Positions 12,108 through 23,235 are shown, counted from the first letter of the stretch. The stretch is DNA of 64,000 bases from Achatina immaculata (GCA_009760885.1 CM019702.1:50647738-50711737); one strand, 5' to 3'. The notes: generated by a model not told the origin, from the sequence alone. A program made the numbers and translations.

Positions 12108-13054
12108 CATAGCTACAAACTGATATTTCTAAAGTGAATGTACTGGTTGCTGTTTCAAGTCAAATAAATATAATTGCTTATTTAATGGCGGTAACACACA
12201 ATTTGTATTAATCTTATTTCAGTATTATTCATTAGCTCCCTACGTTTAAGGCACACCTAGGAACAAGAGTCTTTTCTAATGAAATGAAAACAGGAACAGC
12301 TTAATCAATGACATAATTTCTTCCTAGCTGCCAGCCATCTGAAGTAAAGTGTGTATTTAACACTGATTTGATGTCACAGAACTGCTATTTTCTGATGGTG
12401 CCGCCTGATTAATGATCAGTGTCAGAGTTGAAATGTTTGCGAACATCATGTATTATTCCTGAACTGAGGACAAGGTACGGCCAGGTTAACGGCCAGGTAA
12501 ACGGCCAGAGTAACACAGGCAAGAAAAGAGCTATAATTATTTCTGTGGAAACTGCTACTTGCACAGAAACATAAATCACTGAAACTTTTCAGCCTCATCT
12601 CTTCAACTTTCACTTCGCCATTAATAACATTCCTCCAACATTTTTGCCCAACAAGATCTTTGAGCTGAATGTTGGGTTCTGCAAATAAAATGTTGACCGC
12701 TTGGATGCTCCAAGGATTCAACATATCAGAATCACAGGCAGATATATACTCAAACATCACTACTAATGAGGTCATATTTTCTCTGGTCAGTGATGCATTG
12801 ATGCTAAATTTTCTTTGGACTGTAACCCTTCTCTTCCAAATAATTAGTGCGTTTGGTCTTGGAGCTAACATCATCAACATTATCTGTTTCGTTAGGTTGG
12901 GCTTCAAGGACCCTGTTAACATCAGCCTCATAGGTAATTTGGGAACGATTTTCACCATGATTTTTGATTCTGTGTTTTGTGTTCAAATGTATAAGAATTA
13001 TTCATTCACAAAGTACAAATATTGATGCGAGTTCCACATCTGACGTCTGGTAAG
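12105..13054 (+). repeat. Dispersed duplicate of the receptor gene 1 first-exon block (copy A)
   Basis: About 950 bp nearly identical to 23,588-24,535. It covers sequence upstream of exon 1, exon 1 itself and the start of intron 1. The left join is at GTGTCTTCAT, present both in the LINE 3' UTR (intact at about 18,137) and in the original locus (about 23,590). The right join is at TAAGTA, shared by the original locus (CTGGTAAGTAAG) and the 37-bp satellite (CTAAGTATTAA). The copies differ by scattered single bases and an 8-bp indel near 12,985. Confidence 0.9.
12669..12933 (+). CDS. Receptor gene 1 first exon, copy A (GPCR N-terminus and TM1)
   Basis: Encodes the same 88 residues as copy B at 24,155. 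The extracellular N-terminus carries two N-glycosylation sequons (NIS, NIT). A hydrophobic TM1 containing GLGANIINIICF follows, then a short intracellular loop and the start of TM2 (NISLIG). A stop codon (TGA, 12,666-12,668) directly precedes the ATG. The exon ends ATAG with a donor GTAATTTG at 12,934, phase 1. It sits between a LINE and a satellite, with no second exon before copy B. It is probably a stranded duplicate, though it could in principle splice over copy B to exon 2. Function follows gene 1: a rhodopsin-class receptor, possibly chemosensory. Confidence 0.7.
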
Positions 13055-13652
13055 TATTAACACACAGATATATAAACACACAGATATCAGGACAGCTGGG
13101 GCTAAGTATTAAACACACAGATATATAAACACACAGATATCAGGACAGCTGGGGCTAAGTATTAAACACACAGATATATAAACACACAGATATCAGGACA
13201 GCTGGGGCTAAGTATTAAACACACAGATATATAAACACACAGATATCAGGACAGCTGGGGCTAAATATTAAACACACAGATTTCAGGACAGTTGGGGCTA
13301 AGTATTAAACACACAGATATCAGAACAGTTGGGGCTAAGTATTAAACACACAGATATCAGGACAGTTGGGGCTAAGTATTAAACACACAGATATCAGGAC
13401 AGCTGGGGCTAAGTATTAAACACACAGATATCAGGACAGTTGGGGCTAAGTATTAAACACACAGATATCAGGACAGTTGGGGCTAAGTATTAAACACACA
13501 GATATCAGGACAGTTGGGGCTAAGTATTAAACACACAGATATCAGGACAGTTGGGGCTAAGTATTAAACACACAGATATCAGGACAGCTAGGGCTAAGTA
13601 TTAAACACACAGATATCAGGTCAGGTGGGGCTAAGTATTAAACACAAGCACA
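13050..13652 (+). repeat. 37-bp satellite block
   Basis: About 16 monomers. The first part alternates full monomers with GATATATAAACACACA half-units, giving a higher-order period of about 53 bp repeated four times (13,062-13,270). The rest are regular GATATCAGGACAGTTGGGG monomers. It begins at the right breakpoint of the exon 1 duplicate and ends at AAGCACAGACGAG, as the block at 7352 does. Confidence 0.95.
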
Positions 13653-13880
13653 GACGAGATTGAGCCCCCGCCATGGCCTGTTAGCTAATTATTATTATTC
13701 CCTCCAATGCCTTCCTCACTCTATACATAGGTCTTTCCTCGTCCGGATCATGTGAGCAATCCCGCCCATGCCGTCGTACACCCGTTCAGCCTCGCGTGAT
13801 CGCTCACACTCTCTCCCTGTCTCTTTCCCTCTCTCATGTCTCATCTCCATCTCTGACAGTCAACAATCACATCATGTTTC

Positions 13881-15173
13881 TTACAATACATCCAAGAAAA
13901 TGATTTGGTTGTTGACTGTCAGTCAGGTTTTGGGTCGAAACATTCCTGCCACACAGCTCTCACAAAAATAACAGAATGTTGGTTATCTAATATAAGCGAT
14001 GATAAATTATATGGTGCTGTCTTTGCTGACTTTAAAAAAGCATTTCATATGACTGATCATGAAATCCTAGTTAGAAAGCTTGAGACATATACATTACACC
14101 CTAAATTGACAAAATTTATTACATCTTTTCTTTCCAACAGACAACAGGTAGTTTGCCTCAAAAACTCTAAGTCAAGTTTATCTGTGATTGATAATGGTGT
14201 TCCACAGGGATCTATTCATGCTCCTCTCCTGTTTACCATCTACATCAATGTTCTTCCACTTCATTTCAAAAAATTACACTGTGACCTCTTTGCTGATGAC
14301 TGCACATTTTGCACTAGTGACAATGACTGTATTAATCTTGACTCAACTCTTCAAATTGAAATAAACAGACTAATTAACCGGAGCAATAACAACAGAATGC
14401 TCATAAACACCAGCAAAACAAAATCCATGCTCATTATAACAAACAGAAATTAACAAATTCACCACCAACAACACTACAGCTCCATGCAGGAACTTCACAG
14501 ATAGAGAATGTTAGTGAACATAAAACTCTAGGTCTCATGATTGACCACCATCTCAGCTGGAATCATCATGTAGATAATCTAACAAAACTCACTGCACAAA
14601 AAGTTTACCAATTTACTAAAATTAAACATTTTCTTGACATAGACACCAGAAAAATATACTACATATCACAGATACAAACACACTTGGACTACTGTTCCAC
14701 AGTCTGGGATGGTTGTTCCATGTCAAACATGAAAAGACTTTACTTACTTCAGAAACGAGCAGTAAGGCTTATAGATGACAAACTTGCAGCACGTATTACA
14801 AACAAGGACAAACAACTTGATATTCTACCCCTCATGAAGAGATTTCTTTTCAATAATGCCAAGTTAATTCATAAAATTCTATCCCACAATGCTTCACCAG
14901 ATCTGTGGTCGTTGTTCAAATCAAACCCAAAACACAGTCAACGCTTAAGCAACTATATTCTCCCAAAAACCAAGGCTTGACATGTTTAAAAAAAAGCTTC
15001 TCTTACTCAGCTGCCCACCTTTGGAATGTCCTCAAATTCACGAAAAACTTATAAGTAATATTCGTTCTTATAACTTTAAGCTTTGTCAACATCTATTTGA
15101 TATGGACTATATGCCTCCCTAAGCATAGTTTAAAGTAGTTTAAAATGATTGAGTGTTGTAATTTTTTTAATAC
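13881..15173 (+). mobile_element. CR1/L2-like LINE copy in tandem unit 1
   Basis: Two ORFs, 13,905-14,453 and 14,537-14,980, carry the RT and C-terminal domains. RT motif A reads FADFKKAFHMTDHE, keeping the first catalytic aspartate. Motif B region is altered (GVPQGSIHAPLLFTIYINVL). Motif C is LFADDCTFCTSDND. The C-terminal part contains LDYCSTVWDGCSMSN and LQKRAVRLIDDK. A stop at 14,453 and a frame change separate the two ORFs, so no full protein can be made. Endonuclease is absent. The 3' UTR is interrupted at 15,174 by the RTE-like tail. Confidence 0.9.
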
Positions 15174-15319
15174 TCATTCATTCATTCATTTGCATGTCCC
15201 TTGCGGAATTTTGCCTCCCAAACAGCACTCCTGTAGGCCTCTCAGTTGTGAGCAAGATGGCCTGCTGCTGATGCATCCATTTGCAGATCATCAACGATGT
15301 CTTGCAGCCATCTTCGCCT
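15174..15319 (-). mobile_element. RTE-like LINE (family A) 3'-end stub
   Basis: Only the last 146 bp of the antisense RTE-like element remain in tandem unit 1: the ATGA microsatellite end and the terminal coding region (HLAHN reading on the minus strand). It is cut at CTTCGCCTTGG by the tandem-duplication junction. Confidence 0.88.
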
Positions 15320-15526
15320 TGGCCTGTTAGCTAATTATTATTATTCCCTCCAATGCCTTCCTCACTCTATACATAGGTCTTTCCTCGTCCGGATCATGTG
15401 AGCAATCCCGCCCATGCCGTCGTACACCCGTTCAGCCTCGCGTGATCGCTCACACTCTCTCCCTGTCTCTTTCCCTCTCTCATGTCTCATCTCCATCTCT
15501 GACAGTCAACAATCACATCATGTTTC

Positions 15527-16819
15527 TTACAATACATCCAAGAAAATGATTTGGTTGTTGACTGTCAGTCAGGTTTTGGGTCGAAACATTCCTGCCACAC
15601 AGCTCTCACAAAAATAACAGAATGTTGGTTATCTAATATAAGCGATGATAAATTATATGGTGCTGTCTTTGCTGACTTTAAAAAAGCATTTCATATGACT
15701 GATCATGAAATCCTAGTTAGAAAGCTTGAGACATATACATTACACCCTAAATTGACAAAATTTATTACATCTTTTCTTTCCAACAGACAACAGGTAGTTT
15801 GCCTCAAAAACTCTAAGTCAAGTTTATCTGTGATTGATAATGGTGTTCCACAGGGATCTATTCATGCTCCTCTCCTGTTTACCATCTACATCAATGTTCT
15901 TCCACTTCATTTCAAAAAATTACACTGTGACCTCTTTGCTGATGACTGCACATTTTGCACTAGTGACAATGACTGTATTAATCTTGACTCAACTCTTCAA
16001 ATTGAAATAAACAGACTAATTAACCGGAGCAATAACAACAGAATGCTCATAAACACCAGCAAAACAAAATCCATGCTCATTATAACAAACAGAAATTAAC
16101 AAATTCACCACCAACAACACTACAGCTCCATGCAGGAACTTCACAGATAGAGAATGTTAGTGAACATAAAACTCTAGGTCTCATGATTGACCACCATCTC
16201 AGCTGGAATCATCATGTAGATAATCTAACAAAACTCACTGCACAAAAAGTTTACCAATTTACTAAAATTAAACATTTTCTTGACATAGACACCAGAAAAA
16301 TATACTACATATCACAGATACAAACACACTTGGACTACTGTTCCACAGTCTGGGATGGTTGTTCCATGTCAAACATGAAAAGACTTTACTTACTTCAGAA
16401 ACGAGCAGTAAGGCTTATAGATGACAAACATGCAGCACGTATTACAAACAAGGACAAACAACTTGATATTCTACCCCTCATGAAGAGATTTCTTTTCAAT
16501 AATGCCAAGTTAATTCATAAAATTCTATCCCACAATGCTTCACCAGATCTGTGGTCGTTGTTCAAATCAAACCCAAAACACAGTCAACGCTTAAGCAACT
16601 ATATTCTCCCAAAAACCAAGGCTTGACATGTTTAAAAAAAAGCTTCTCTTACTCAGCTGCCCACCTTTGGAATGTCCTCAAATTCACGAAAAACTTATAA
16701 GTAATATTCGTTCTTATAACTTTAAGCTTTGTCAACATCTATTTGATATGGACTATATGCCTCCCTAAGCATAGTTTAAAGTAGTTTAAAATGATTGAGT
16801 GTTGTAATTTTTTTAATAC
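15527..16819 (+). mobile_element. CR1/L2-like LINE copy in tandem unit 2
   Basis: Same organisation as the previous copy: RT ORF at 15,551-16,099 and C-terminal ORF at 16,183-16,626, with the same stop between them and the same altered motif B. The shared defects show that duplication happened after the LINE was already dead. Its 3' UTR is split by the RTE-like insertion and resumes after 18,001. Confidence 0.9.
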
Positions 16820-18001
16820 TCATTCATTCATTCATTTGCATGTCCCTTGCGGAATTTTGCCTCCCAAACAGCACTCCTGTAGGCCTCTCAGTTGTGAGCA
16901 AGATGGCCTGCTGCTGATGCATCCATTTGCAGATCATCAACGATGTCTTGCAGCCATCTTCGCCTTGGTCTTCCTCTTTTTCTTTTTCGCATTATGTACC
17001 CTTCCAATGCGGTTTTCTCTGGATTATCCTGACGTTTAATGTGGCCAAAATATTTAAGTTTTCTCTCTTTAATCTTCTTTACTAACCAGCCTTCTTCAAT
17101 ATTAAGTTCTTGTAGTATAGATATATTTGTTCTTTTTTGTGTCCACGATATTTGGAGAACTCTTCTGTAGCATTTACATTCAAAGGCATTTATATGTTTC
17201 TCATCTATTTTGTTAAGTGTCCAGGTCTCACAGGCATATGTTGCGATAGGAAAGATGCATGCCCTTAAAAATATAATTTTTGTAGTTCTGTCTGTTCCTC
17301 TCCACAGATTCTTTATTTGTTTTACTTTCTGAAGAGCGATAGATGTTCTCCTTTTAATTCCCCTCATTGTATCTCCATTATTAATTTGCAGTGATCCAAG
17401 ATATTCAAAATTTTCCATTTCTTCCAATTTTTCCTCATTGATACATATATCAGCTGCCTTGTTTGTTTTGTCAGTTGTCATCAATTTAGTTTTCTTAGCA
17501 ATAAGATAAATGTTTTGGTCTTCACTATTCTTACGGACTGACATAATTAGTTTTTCCATTCCTTTTTGTGTTGTGGACAGTAATACTGTGTCATCAGCAT
17601 ATCTAATCTCGGGTATTTCATAACCTCCAATTGTTATGACATCGTATCTTTGTCTACATCTTCTCTAACATTCCTCATTATATTTTCAGTATACAAGTTA
17701 AATAAGTAAGGTGACAATATGCACCCCTGATGGATCCCTTGTTTTATGTCAAACCAAATTGTTGTTTCACCATTTATTCTTACTGCTGCTTGTTGGTCTA
17801 GATACAGCAGTGATGTTAATTGTATCAAATGTGTTGGAAATCCCATTTTTTCCTATTTTCCAAAGTGTCTTGTGTTGTACACAATAAAATGCCTTTGACT
17901 AGTCTCTAAAGGATAAATATAGATTCACATTAAAGTCTCTGTATTTCTCTCTTATTAATCCTATTGAATATATGATCTCTTGATCCTCTTCCTTGCCTGA
18001 A
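16820..18001 (-). mobile_element. RTE-like LINE (family A), 5'-truncated, antisense
   Basis: Minus-strand ORF at 16,888-17,559 is the longest intact C-terminal part of this family here. It contains SFEYLGSL-like NFEYLGSLQINNGD, CETWTLNKIDEKHINAF, YRRVLQISWTQKRTN, KYFGHIKRQDNPEK, and a basic tail RKRKRGRPRRRWLQDIVDD. An RT palm piece follows at 17,634-17,846 (GIHQGCILSPYLFNLYTENI). The YADD segment falls near 17,590-17,610 across a frame break. The 3' end is the TCATTCATTCATT microsatellite at 16,820. It lies at the same place in the LINE 3' UTR as the 10,784 copy, so both descend from one insertion. Confidence 0.9.
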
Positions 18002-18285
18002 ACTGCTTTTCTATAAATTTGTTAGTTTTCAGCTAATGTAAGAGTGCAAGTTTATTTCATGTTGTTGCATAAATCAGAGTGTAGAGTGTATGAGCATGAG
18101 ATAAGTTTATTATTTATTTATGTAATTATTTAATGTGTCTTCATGATTATTATGCTCATTAACAAATGCTGAATGACTGTGACTGAGTGAAAGTTGTATA
18201 ATGAAAGGCAGAATGTCAGACGGGCCTGCGTGCCCAATTCTTAACCCTGTGAACATAAAATATGTTCGTTCGTTCGTTCTCTTAT
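18002..18285 (+). mobile_element. CR1/L2-like LINE 3' UTR end
   Basis: Continues the host LINE beyond the nested element. It includes the uninterrupted GTGTCTTCATGATTATT sequence that serves as the microhomology donor for the exon 1 duplicate. It ends GGCCTGCGTGCCCAATTCTT and a CGTT tetranucleotide tail (18,266-18,281), comparable with the GGCCTGCGTGCCCAATTC end of the macro-repeat LINE. Confidence 0.8.
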
Positions 18286-18312
18286 TCTCTCTCTCTGAAT
18301 TAAAAATCTCCG

Positions 18313-18757
18313 TTTAAGCAAGTACCCATGTGTCTTTCACAATTTGTTTAGACAAGTACCCATGTGTCTTTCACAATTTGTTTAGACAAGTACCCATGTG
18401 TCTTTCACAATTTGTTTAGACAAGTACCCATGTGTCGTTCACAATTTGTTTAGACAAGTACCCATGTGTCTTTCACAATTTGTTTAGACAAGTACCCATG
18501 TGTCTTTCACAATTTGTTTAGACAAGTACCCATGTGTCTTTCACAATTTGTTTAGACAAGTACCCATGTGTCTTTCACAATTTGTTTAGACAAGTACCCA
18601 TGTGTCGTTCACAATTTGTTTAGACAAGTACCCATGTGTCTTTCACAATTTGTTTAGACAAGTACCCATGTGTCTTTCACAATTTGTTTAGACAAGTACC
18701 CATGTGTCTTTCACAATTTGTTTAGACAAGTACCCATGTGTCTTTCACAATTTGTCA
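18313..18757 (+). repeat. 34-bp minisatellite, about 13 copies
   Basis: Near-perfect tandem units with core GACAAGTACCCATGTGTC and a T-rich link (TTCACAATTTGTTTA). Two units carry the variant GTGTCGTTC, nine units apart less one, hinting at a larger repeat period. No ORF of note. Confidence 0.97.
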
Positions 18758-18947
18758 GGACATCACGAGTAAGGAATGATAGCTAAGTCCAGCGTTGACG
18801 ATATATGCAGAGATTTAATGGGTAGAACTGGAACCAGATGATGATGGCAGTTTGATGAATGACAAATACATCGGGTGATATGCCAAATAGACAGCTTCAG
18901 CTACGCCGTCTGATACATTAGGTCAGTGAAATGGTGCTTCATTTATA

Positions 18948-19198
18948 ATGAATCTTGGAAAACAATCCATACATCTTGGAAAACATTTTATACATCTTGG
19001 AAAACATTCTATACATCTTGGAAAACATTTTATACATCTTGGAAAACATTCTATACATCTTGGAAAACATTTTATACATCTTGTAAAACATTCTATACAT
19101 CTTGGAAAACATTCTATACATCTTGGAAAACATTCTATACATCTAGGAAAACATTCTATACATCTTGTAAAACATTCTATACATCTTGTAAAACAAAT
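18948..19198 (+). repeat. 21-bp minisatellite, about 12 copies
   Basis: Unit core CATCTTGGAAAACATTCTATA. Because 21 is a multiple of three, all frames stay open on both strands. That explains several 67-111-residue ORFs with repeats such as YTSWKTF or RCIECFP, which are not credible proteins. Sequence between 18,757 and 18,948 is anonymous. Confidence 0.97.
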
Positions 19199-19349
19199 CT
19201 TAGGACCAGACATAACAAAATCCTAACTTATCACAGCAAAACTTCACAGCTGACAAGATAAACATACACATCCATACCTCTCAAGTGCCCATTTATTTTT
19301 CTCTCACTTAAAACATTTCCAGCTTAACCCCCACAGTCCAGTTCCGTCC

Positions 19350-19785
19350 GTTTCATGGACTCAGCCCAGTCGCCCAGGTAAACGACTCACTTGACTAACT
19401 TAAACAACTGAAAGACTGAATCAGCCTAGTCGCTCAGGTAAACGACTCACTTAAACAACTGAAAGACTGAATCAGCCTAGTCGCTCAGGTAAACGACTCA
19501 CTTGACTAACTTAAACAACTGAAAAACCGAGTCAGCCCAGTCGCCTAGGTAAACGACTAACTTAAACAACCGAAAAACCGAGTCAGCCTAGTCGCCCAGG
19601 TAAACGACTAACTTAAACAACTGAAAAACCGAGTCAGCCCAGTCGCTCAGGTAAATGACTCACTTGACTAACTTAAACAACTGGAAAACCGAGTCAGCCC
19701 AGTCGCTCAGGTAAATGACTCACTTGACTAACTTAAACAACTGAAAAACCGAGTCAGCCCAGTCGCCCAGGTAAACGACTAACTT
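19350..19785 (+). repeat. 51-60-bp minisatellite, left part
   Basis: Units with core AGTCGCTCAGGTAAACGACT then AACTTAAACAACTGAAA; some carry a 9-bp extension (TCACTTGAC). The array is split at 19,785 by an RTE-like insertion and resumes at 22,909, with TAACTT on both sides of the insertion. Confidence 0.95.
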
Positions 19786-20793
19786 CATTCATTCATTCCT
19801 TTGCATGTCCCTTGCGGAACTTTGCCTCCCAAACAGCACTCCTGTAGGCCTCTCGGTTGTGAGCAAGATGACCTGCTGCTGCTGCATCCATTTCCAGATC
19901 GTCAACGATGTCTTGCAGCCATCTTCGTTTCGGTCTTCCTCTTTTTCTTTTTCCCATTATGTATCCTTCCAATATGGTCTTCTCTAAATTATCATGACGT
20001 TTAATGTGTCCAAAATATTTAAGTTTTCTCTCTTTAATCCTCTTTACTAGCCAGCCTTCTTCAATATTGTAGTATAGATATATTTGTTCTTTTTTGTGTC
20101 CACGATATTTGGAGAACTCTTCTGTAGCATTTACATTCAAAGGCATTTATGTGTTTCTCAGCTGTTTTGTTAAGTGTTCAGGTCTCACAGGCATATGTTG
20201 CGATAGGAAAGATGCATGCCCTTAAAAATCTTATTTTTGTGGTTCTGTCTGCTCCTCTCCACAGATTCTTCATTTGTTTTACTTTCTGAAGAGCAATAGA
20301 TGTCCTCCTTTTAATTTCCCTCATTGTATCTCCATTATTAGTTAGTAGTGATCCAAGATATTCAAAACTCTCCACTTCTTCCAGTTTTTCCTCATTGATA
20401 CATATTTCAGTTGCCTTGTTTGTTTTGTCAGTTGTCATCACTTTAGTTTTCTTTGCATTAAGATAGAGGTTCTGCTCTTCGCTGTTCTTGCAGACTGACA
20501 TAATTAGTTTTTCCATTCCTTCTTGTGTTGTGGACAGCAATACTGTGTCATCAGCATATCTAATCTCTGGTATTTCATAACCTCCAACTGTTATGGCATC
20601 GTAATATTCTTTATCTACATCTTCTCTAACATTCCTCATTATATTTTCAGTATACAAGTTAAATAAGTAAGGTGACAATATGCACCCCTGACGGACCCCT
20701 TGTTTTATGTCAAACCAAGTTGTTGTCTCACCATTTATTCTTACTGCTGCTTGTTGGTCTAGATACAGCAGTGATGTTAATTGTATCAAATGT

Positions 20794-21281
20794 TGTCAAA
20801 AATTGGCTTACAACATGAAGTCACTTTGCAATGGATTCCCTCCCACTGTGGGATACCAGGCAATGAGAAAGCTGACCAACTGGCCAAAGAGGGCACTGAA
20901 ATGGAGCAACCTGACATACCAATCACTTATAATCAGAAGAAAAGCATGATAAAAACCTACAGGAAGCCACAAACACCACCACATGATGACTATCACATGC
21001 TAAACAGAAAGGAACAAGTCACCATCTTCCGTCTCCGAACAGGACACAGCCGACTCCGAAGTCATATGTATACAAAGTTTAAGGTTGGTACTACTAATCT
21101 GTGTACATGTGCCCAGGTGCCCCAAACTGTGGAACATATCCTCCAGAACTGCATCAACTACGAGTCACTGAGAAATAATTACTGGCCCAGTGAAACCACT
21201 AAAGAAGATAAGCTCTATGGTTCCATACATGAATTACAAAAAACAGTGAAATTTATCCAAGAGACAGGACTGCAGATATAG
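20794..21281 (+). CDS. RNase H C-terminal fragment of a LINE ORF2
   Basis: About 161 residues in one open frame. The last RNase H motif is clear (LQWIPSHCGIPGNEKADQLA, with the catalytic aspartate of the terminal ADxLA motif). A zinc-knuckle-like end follows (LCTCAQVPQTVEHILQNC). These features match the C-termini of Jockey/I-type LINE proteins. The fragment is 5'-truncated by incomplete reverse transcription, so it has no start codon of its own; any upstream codons belong to the host RTE-like element. It is non-autonomous and probably not expressed. Confidence 0.85.
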
Positions 21282-21308
21282 ACAGACAATGCGAACGAAG
21301 AAGAAGAA
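20794..21308 (+). mobile_element. RNase H-type LINE 3' fragment nested in the RTE-like element
   Basis: Perfect 11-bp target-site duplication GTATCAAATGT at 20,783-20,793 and 21,309-21,319. The uninterrupted RTE-like sequence (for example near 17,820) has one copy of that site. The insert is 515 bp, in the opposite orientation to its host. It encodes the end of an RNase H domain and the C-terminal cysteine region of a Jockey/I-group LINE. After the stop at 21,279-21,281 there is a 27-bp 3' UTR ending in GAAGAAGAAGAA. Confidence 0.95.
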
Positions 21309-22908
21309 GTATCAAATGTGTTGGAAATCCCATTTTTTCCATTATATCCCAAAGTTTCTGGTGTTGTACACAATAAAATGCCTTTGAGTAGTCTATAAAG
21401 GATAAATATAGATTCACATTAAACTCCCTGCATTTCTCTATTATTAATCTTAGATTGAATATATGATCTCTTGATCCTCTTCCTTGCCTGAAGCCAGCTT
21501 GGACCATATTGACTTCTTCTTCTATTTTCTTTCGAAGTCTACCCATTATGATTTTTAACAGAATTTTACTGGCATGACTAATCAGGGCAACAGTTCTGTA
21601 GTTGGTGCATAATTTCAGGTTACCCTTTTTTGGCAGTTGTATGAATATAGCTCTTTTCCATTCTTTTGGCCAAATACCTGAATGCCATATCTTTTTACAT
21701 AGTGCATGATAGATTGTTGCACACTCCTTTCCTCCTGCTTTAATAAATTCAGCTGTTATCTCATCACATCCTGGTGATTTACCATTTTTCAGATTCTTTA
21801 TTGCCCATAAAACTTCTTCCATTGTCGGCTCGGGTTCTTTCTCCTCCAATAATAATTCACACTGTTGATTTCTGTTTCCACAGTCGGTTGTTTCATACAT
21901 CCTTTTGCAATATTCCTTCCATCTTTCTAGAATTTCCTCTTTCTCTGTCAGGGTATTCCCCATCTCATCACAAATTACATTTAGCTTAGGTGTGACATTC
22001 CTCGTCAATGTCTTCATTTCTTTAAACATTTCACTATCTCTTCCACACTTCTGATGTTCTTCTATTCTTTCACAACAATCTTGTATGTATTGTTTTTTTG
22101 TCTTTTCTTATGTTTCTTCGTACTTCTTTTGTTAAAGTTTTATATTTATCTTTGTTGTTGTTTGTCACTCTCCATTGCGTCTTCATTTCTCTACATTGTT
22201 TTATCAGTTCTAGTGTACCTGCTGTGATCCATCTATTCTTTTGTGTTTTCTTTACTGGAACCATGTCTTTAGCTGTTGTTACTAAGATATCTTTGGCCTG
22301 CGTAGCCAATTCATCTGGTGTCATCTCTTCCTGTACAGCCATCAGGATTTCGAAACGGTTCTTCACTTCTATACCGTATTGTTCAGGTATATTTGTAAGG
22401 TCAAAGCGGAGTGGTCTTGATCCCATAACTATCTTTTTTATCTTTATCTTCATGTCTGCTATTAATAACTCATGGTCCGTGTCACAATAAGCACTTGGTA
22501 AAGTTTTTGCTGATGTTATGCTTGACCTCCACCTTCTCTGCACTAAAATGTAATCTATTTGATTCCTGGTTTTCCCATCAGGTGATGTCCATGTGTAAAG
22601 TCTTCTTGGATGTTGTTTAAAAAGTGTGTTAGCGATCATTAGCTCATTTTCCATGCAAAACGCCATTAGATTGTCACCTGCCTCATTTCTGTGTCCTATG
22701 CTAAATTTCCCTTCAACATGTCCTTCATCTTCTGCTCTTTCTGTACCAATTTTTGCATTAAAATCACCCATTATAAATACAATATCATTTTTCGGTACCT
22801 AGTCTATTGTCGTTTGCAGTGTGTTATAAAAATGTTCTACTTCCTCTTCTTCTGCTGCTGATGTAGGTGCATATATCTGGATGACTGTTACATTTCTAGG
22901 AATGCCCT

Positions 22909-23235
22909 TAACTTAAACAACTGAAAAACCGACTCAGCCCAGTCGCTCAGGTAAACGACTAACTTAAACAACTGAAAAACCGACTCAGCCCAGTCGCCTA
23001 GGTAAACGACTCGCTTAAACAACTGAAAGACTGAATCAGCCCAGTTGCTCAGGTAAACGACTAACTTAAACAACTGAAAGACTGAATCAGCCCAGTTCCT
23101 CAGGTAAACGACTCACTTAAACAACTGAAAGACTGAATCAGCCCAGTTCCTCAGGTAAACGACTCACTTAAACAACTGAAAGACTGAATCAGCCCAGTCG
23201 CTCAGGTAAACGACTCACTTAAATAACTGAAAGTA
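22909..23235 (+). repeat. 51-bp minisatellite, right part
   Basis: Six units with core AGTCGCTCAGGTAAACGACT, continuing the array interrupted at 19,785. Units in this half use CTGAAAGACTGAATCAGCCC more than the left half does. The 61-residue antisense ORF at 22,888-23,073 is repeat-derived. Confidence 0.95.

Larger units (their letters stand above)
13674..16965 (+). repeat. 1,646-bp tandem duplication of LINE sequence
   Basis: 13,674-15,319 and 15,320-16,965 are nearly identical over leader, RT, C-terminus, 3' UTR start and the first part of the nested RTE-like element. One visible difference is CTTGCAGC at 14,783 versus CATGCAGC at 16,429. The junction at 15,319 fuses RTE-like CTTCGCCTTGG to leader TGGCCTGTTAGC; TGG is shared. 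The pair is either very young or an assembly duplication. Confidence 0.93.
19786..22908 (-). mobile_element. RTE-like LINE (family A), endonuclease to 3' end, inserted in minisatellite
   Basis: The most complete family A copy (about 2.6 kb net). On the minus strand it starts inside the APE-type endonuclease. ORF 22,070-22,771 begins MGDFNAKIG and has RNQIDYILVQRRW and a DTDHELLIADM catalytic histidine region. ORF 21,253-22,029 holds the RT fingers and palm (NGKSPGCDEITAEFIKAGG, motif A YLSFIDYSKAFYCVQH). After an internal insertion it resumes at 20,178-20,789 with GVRQGCILSPYLFNLYTEN and EIRYADDTVLLS. It ends at 19,793-20,146 with GRPKRRWLQDIVDD and the CATTCATTCATTC microsatellite at 19,786. 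The 5' end is truncated. A stop interrupts the endonuclease near 22,800 and frameshifts occur, so it is dead. A 6-bp TAACTT target-site duplication is at 19,780-19,785 and 22,909-22,914. Confidence 0.93.

Noticed and set aside
12446..12986. Antisense ORFs (170 and 60 residues) over the exon 1 copies; the same at 23,908-24,444
   Set aside because: Shadow frames opposite a well-supported exon; no domain.
18313..19198. Regular short repeats considered as a CRISPR array
   Set aside because: Units are contiguous with no unique spacers, and the genome is eukaryotic.
18923..19261. ORFs on both strands with CIECFPR or TSWKTFY repeats
   Set aside because: 21-bp repeat leaves all frames open; not protein-like.
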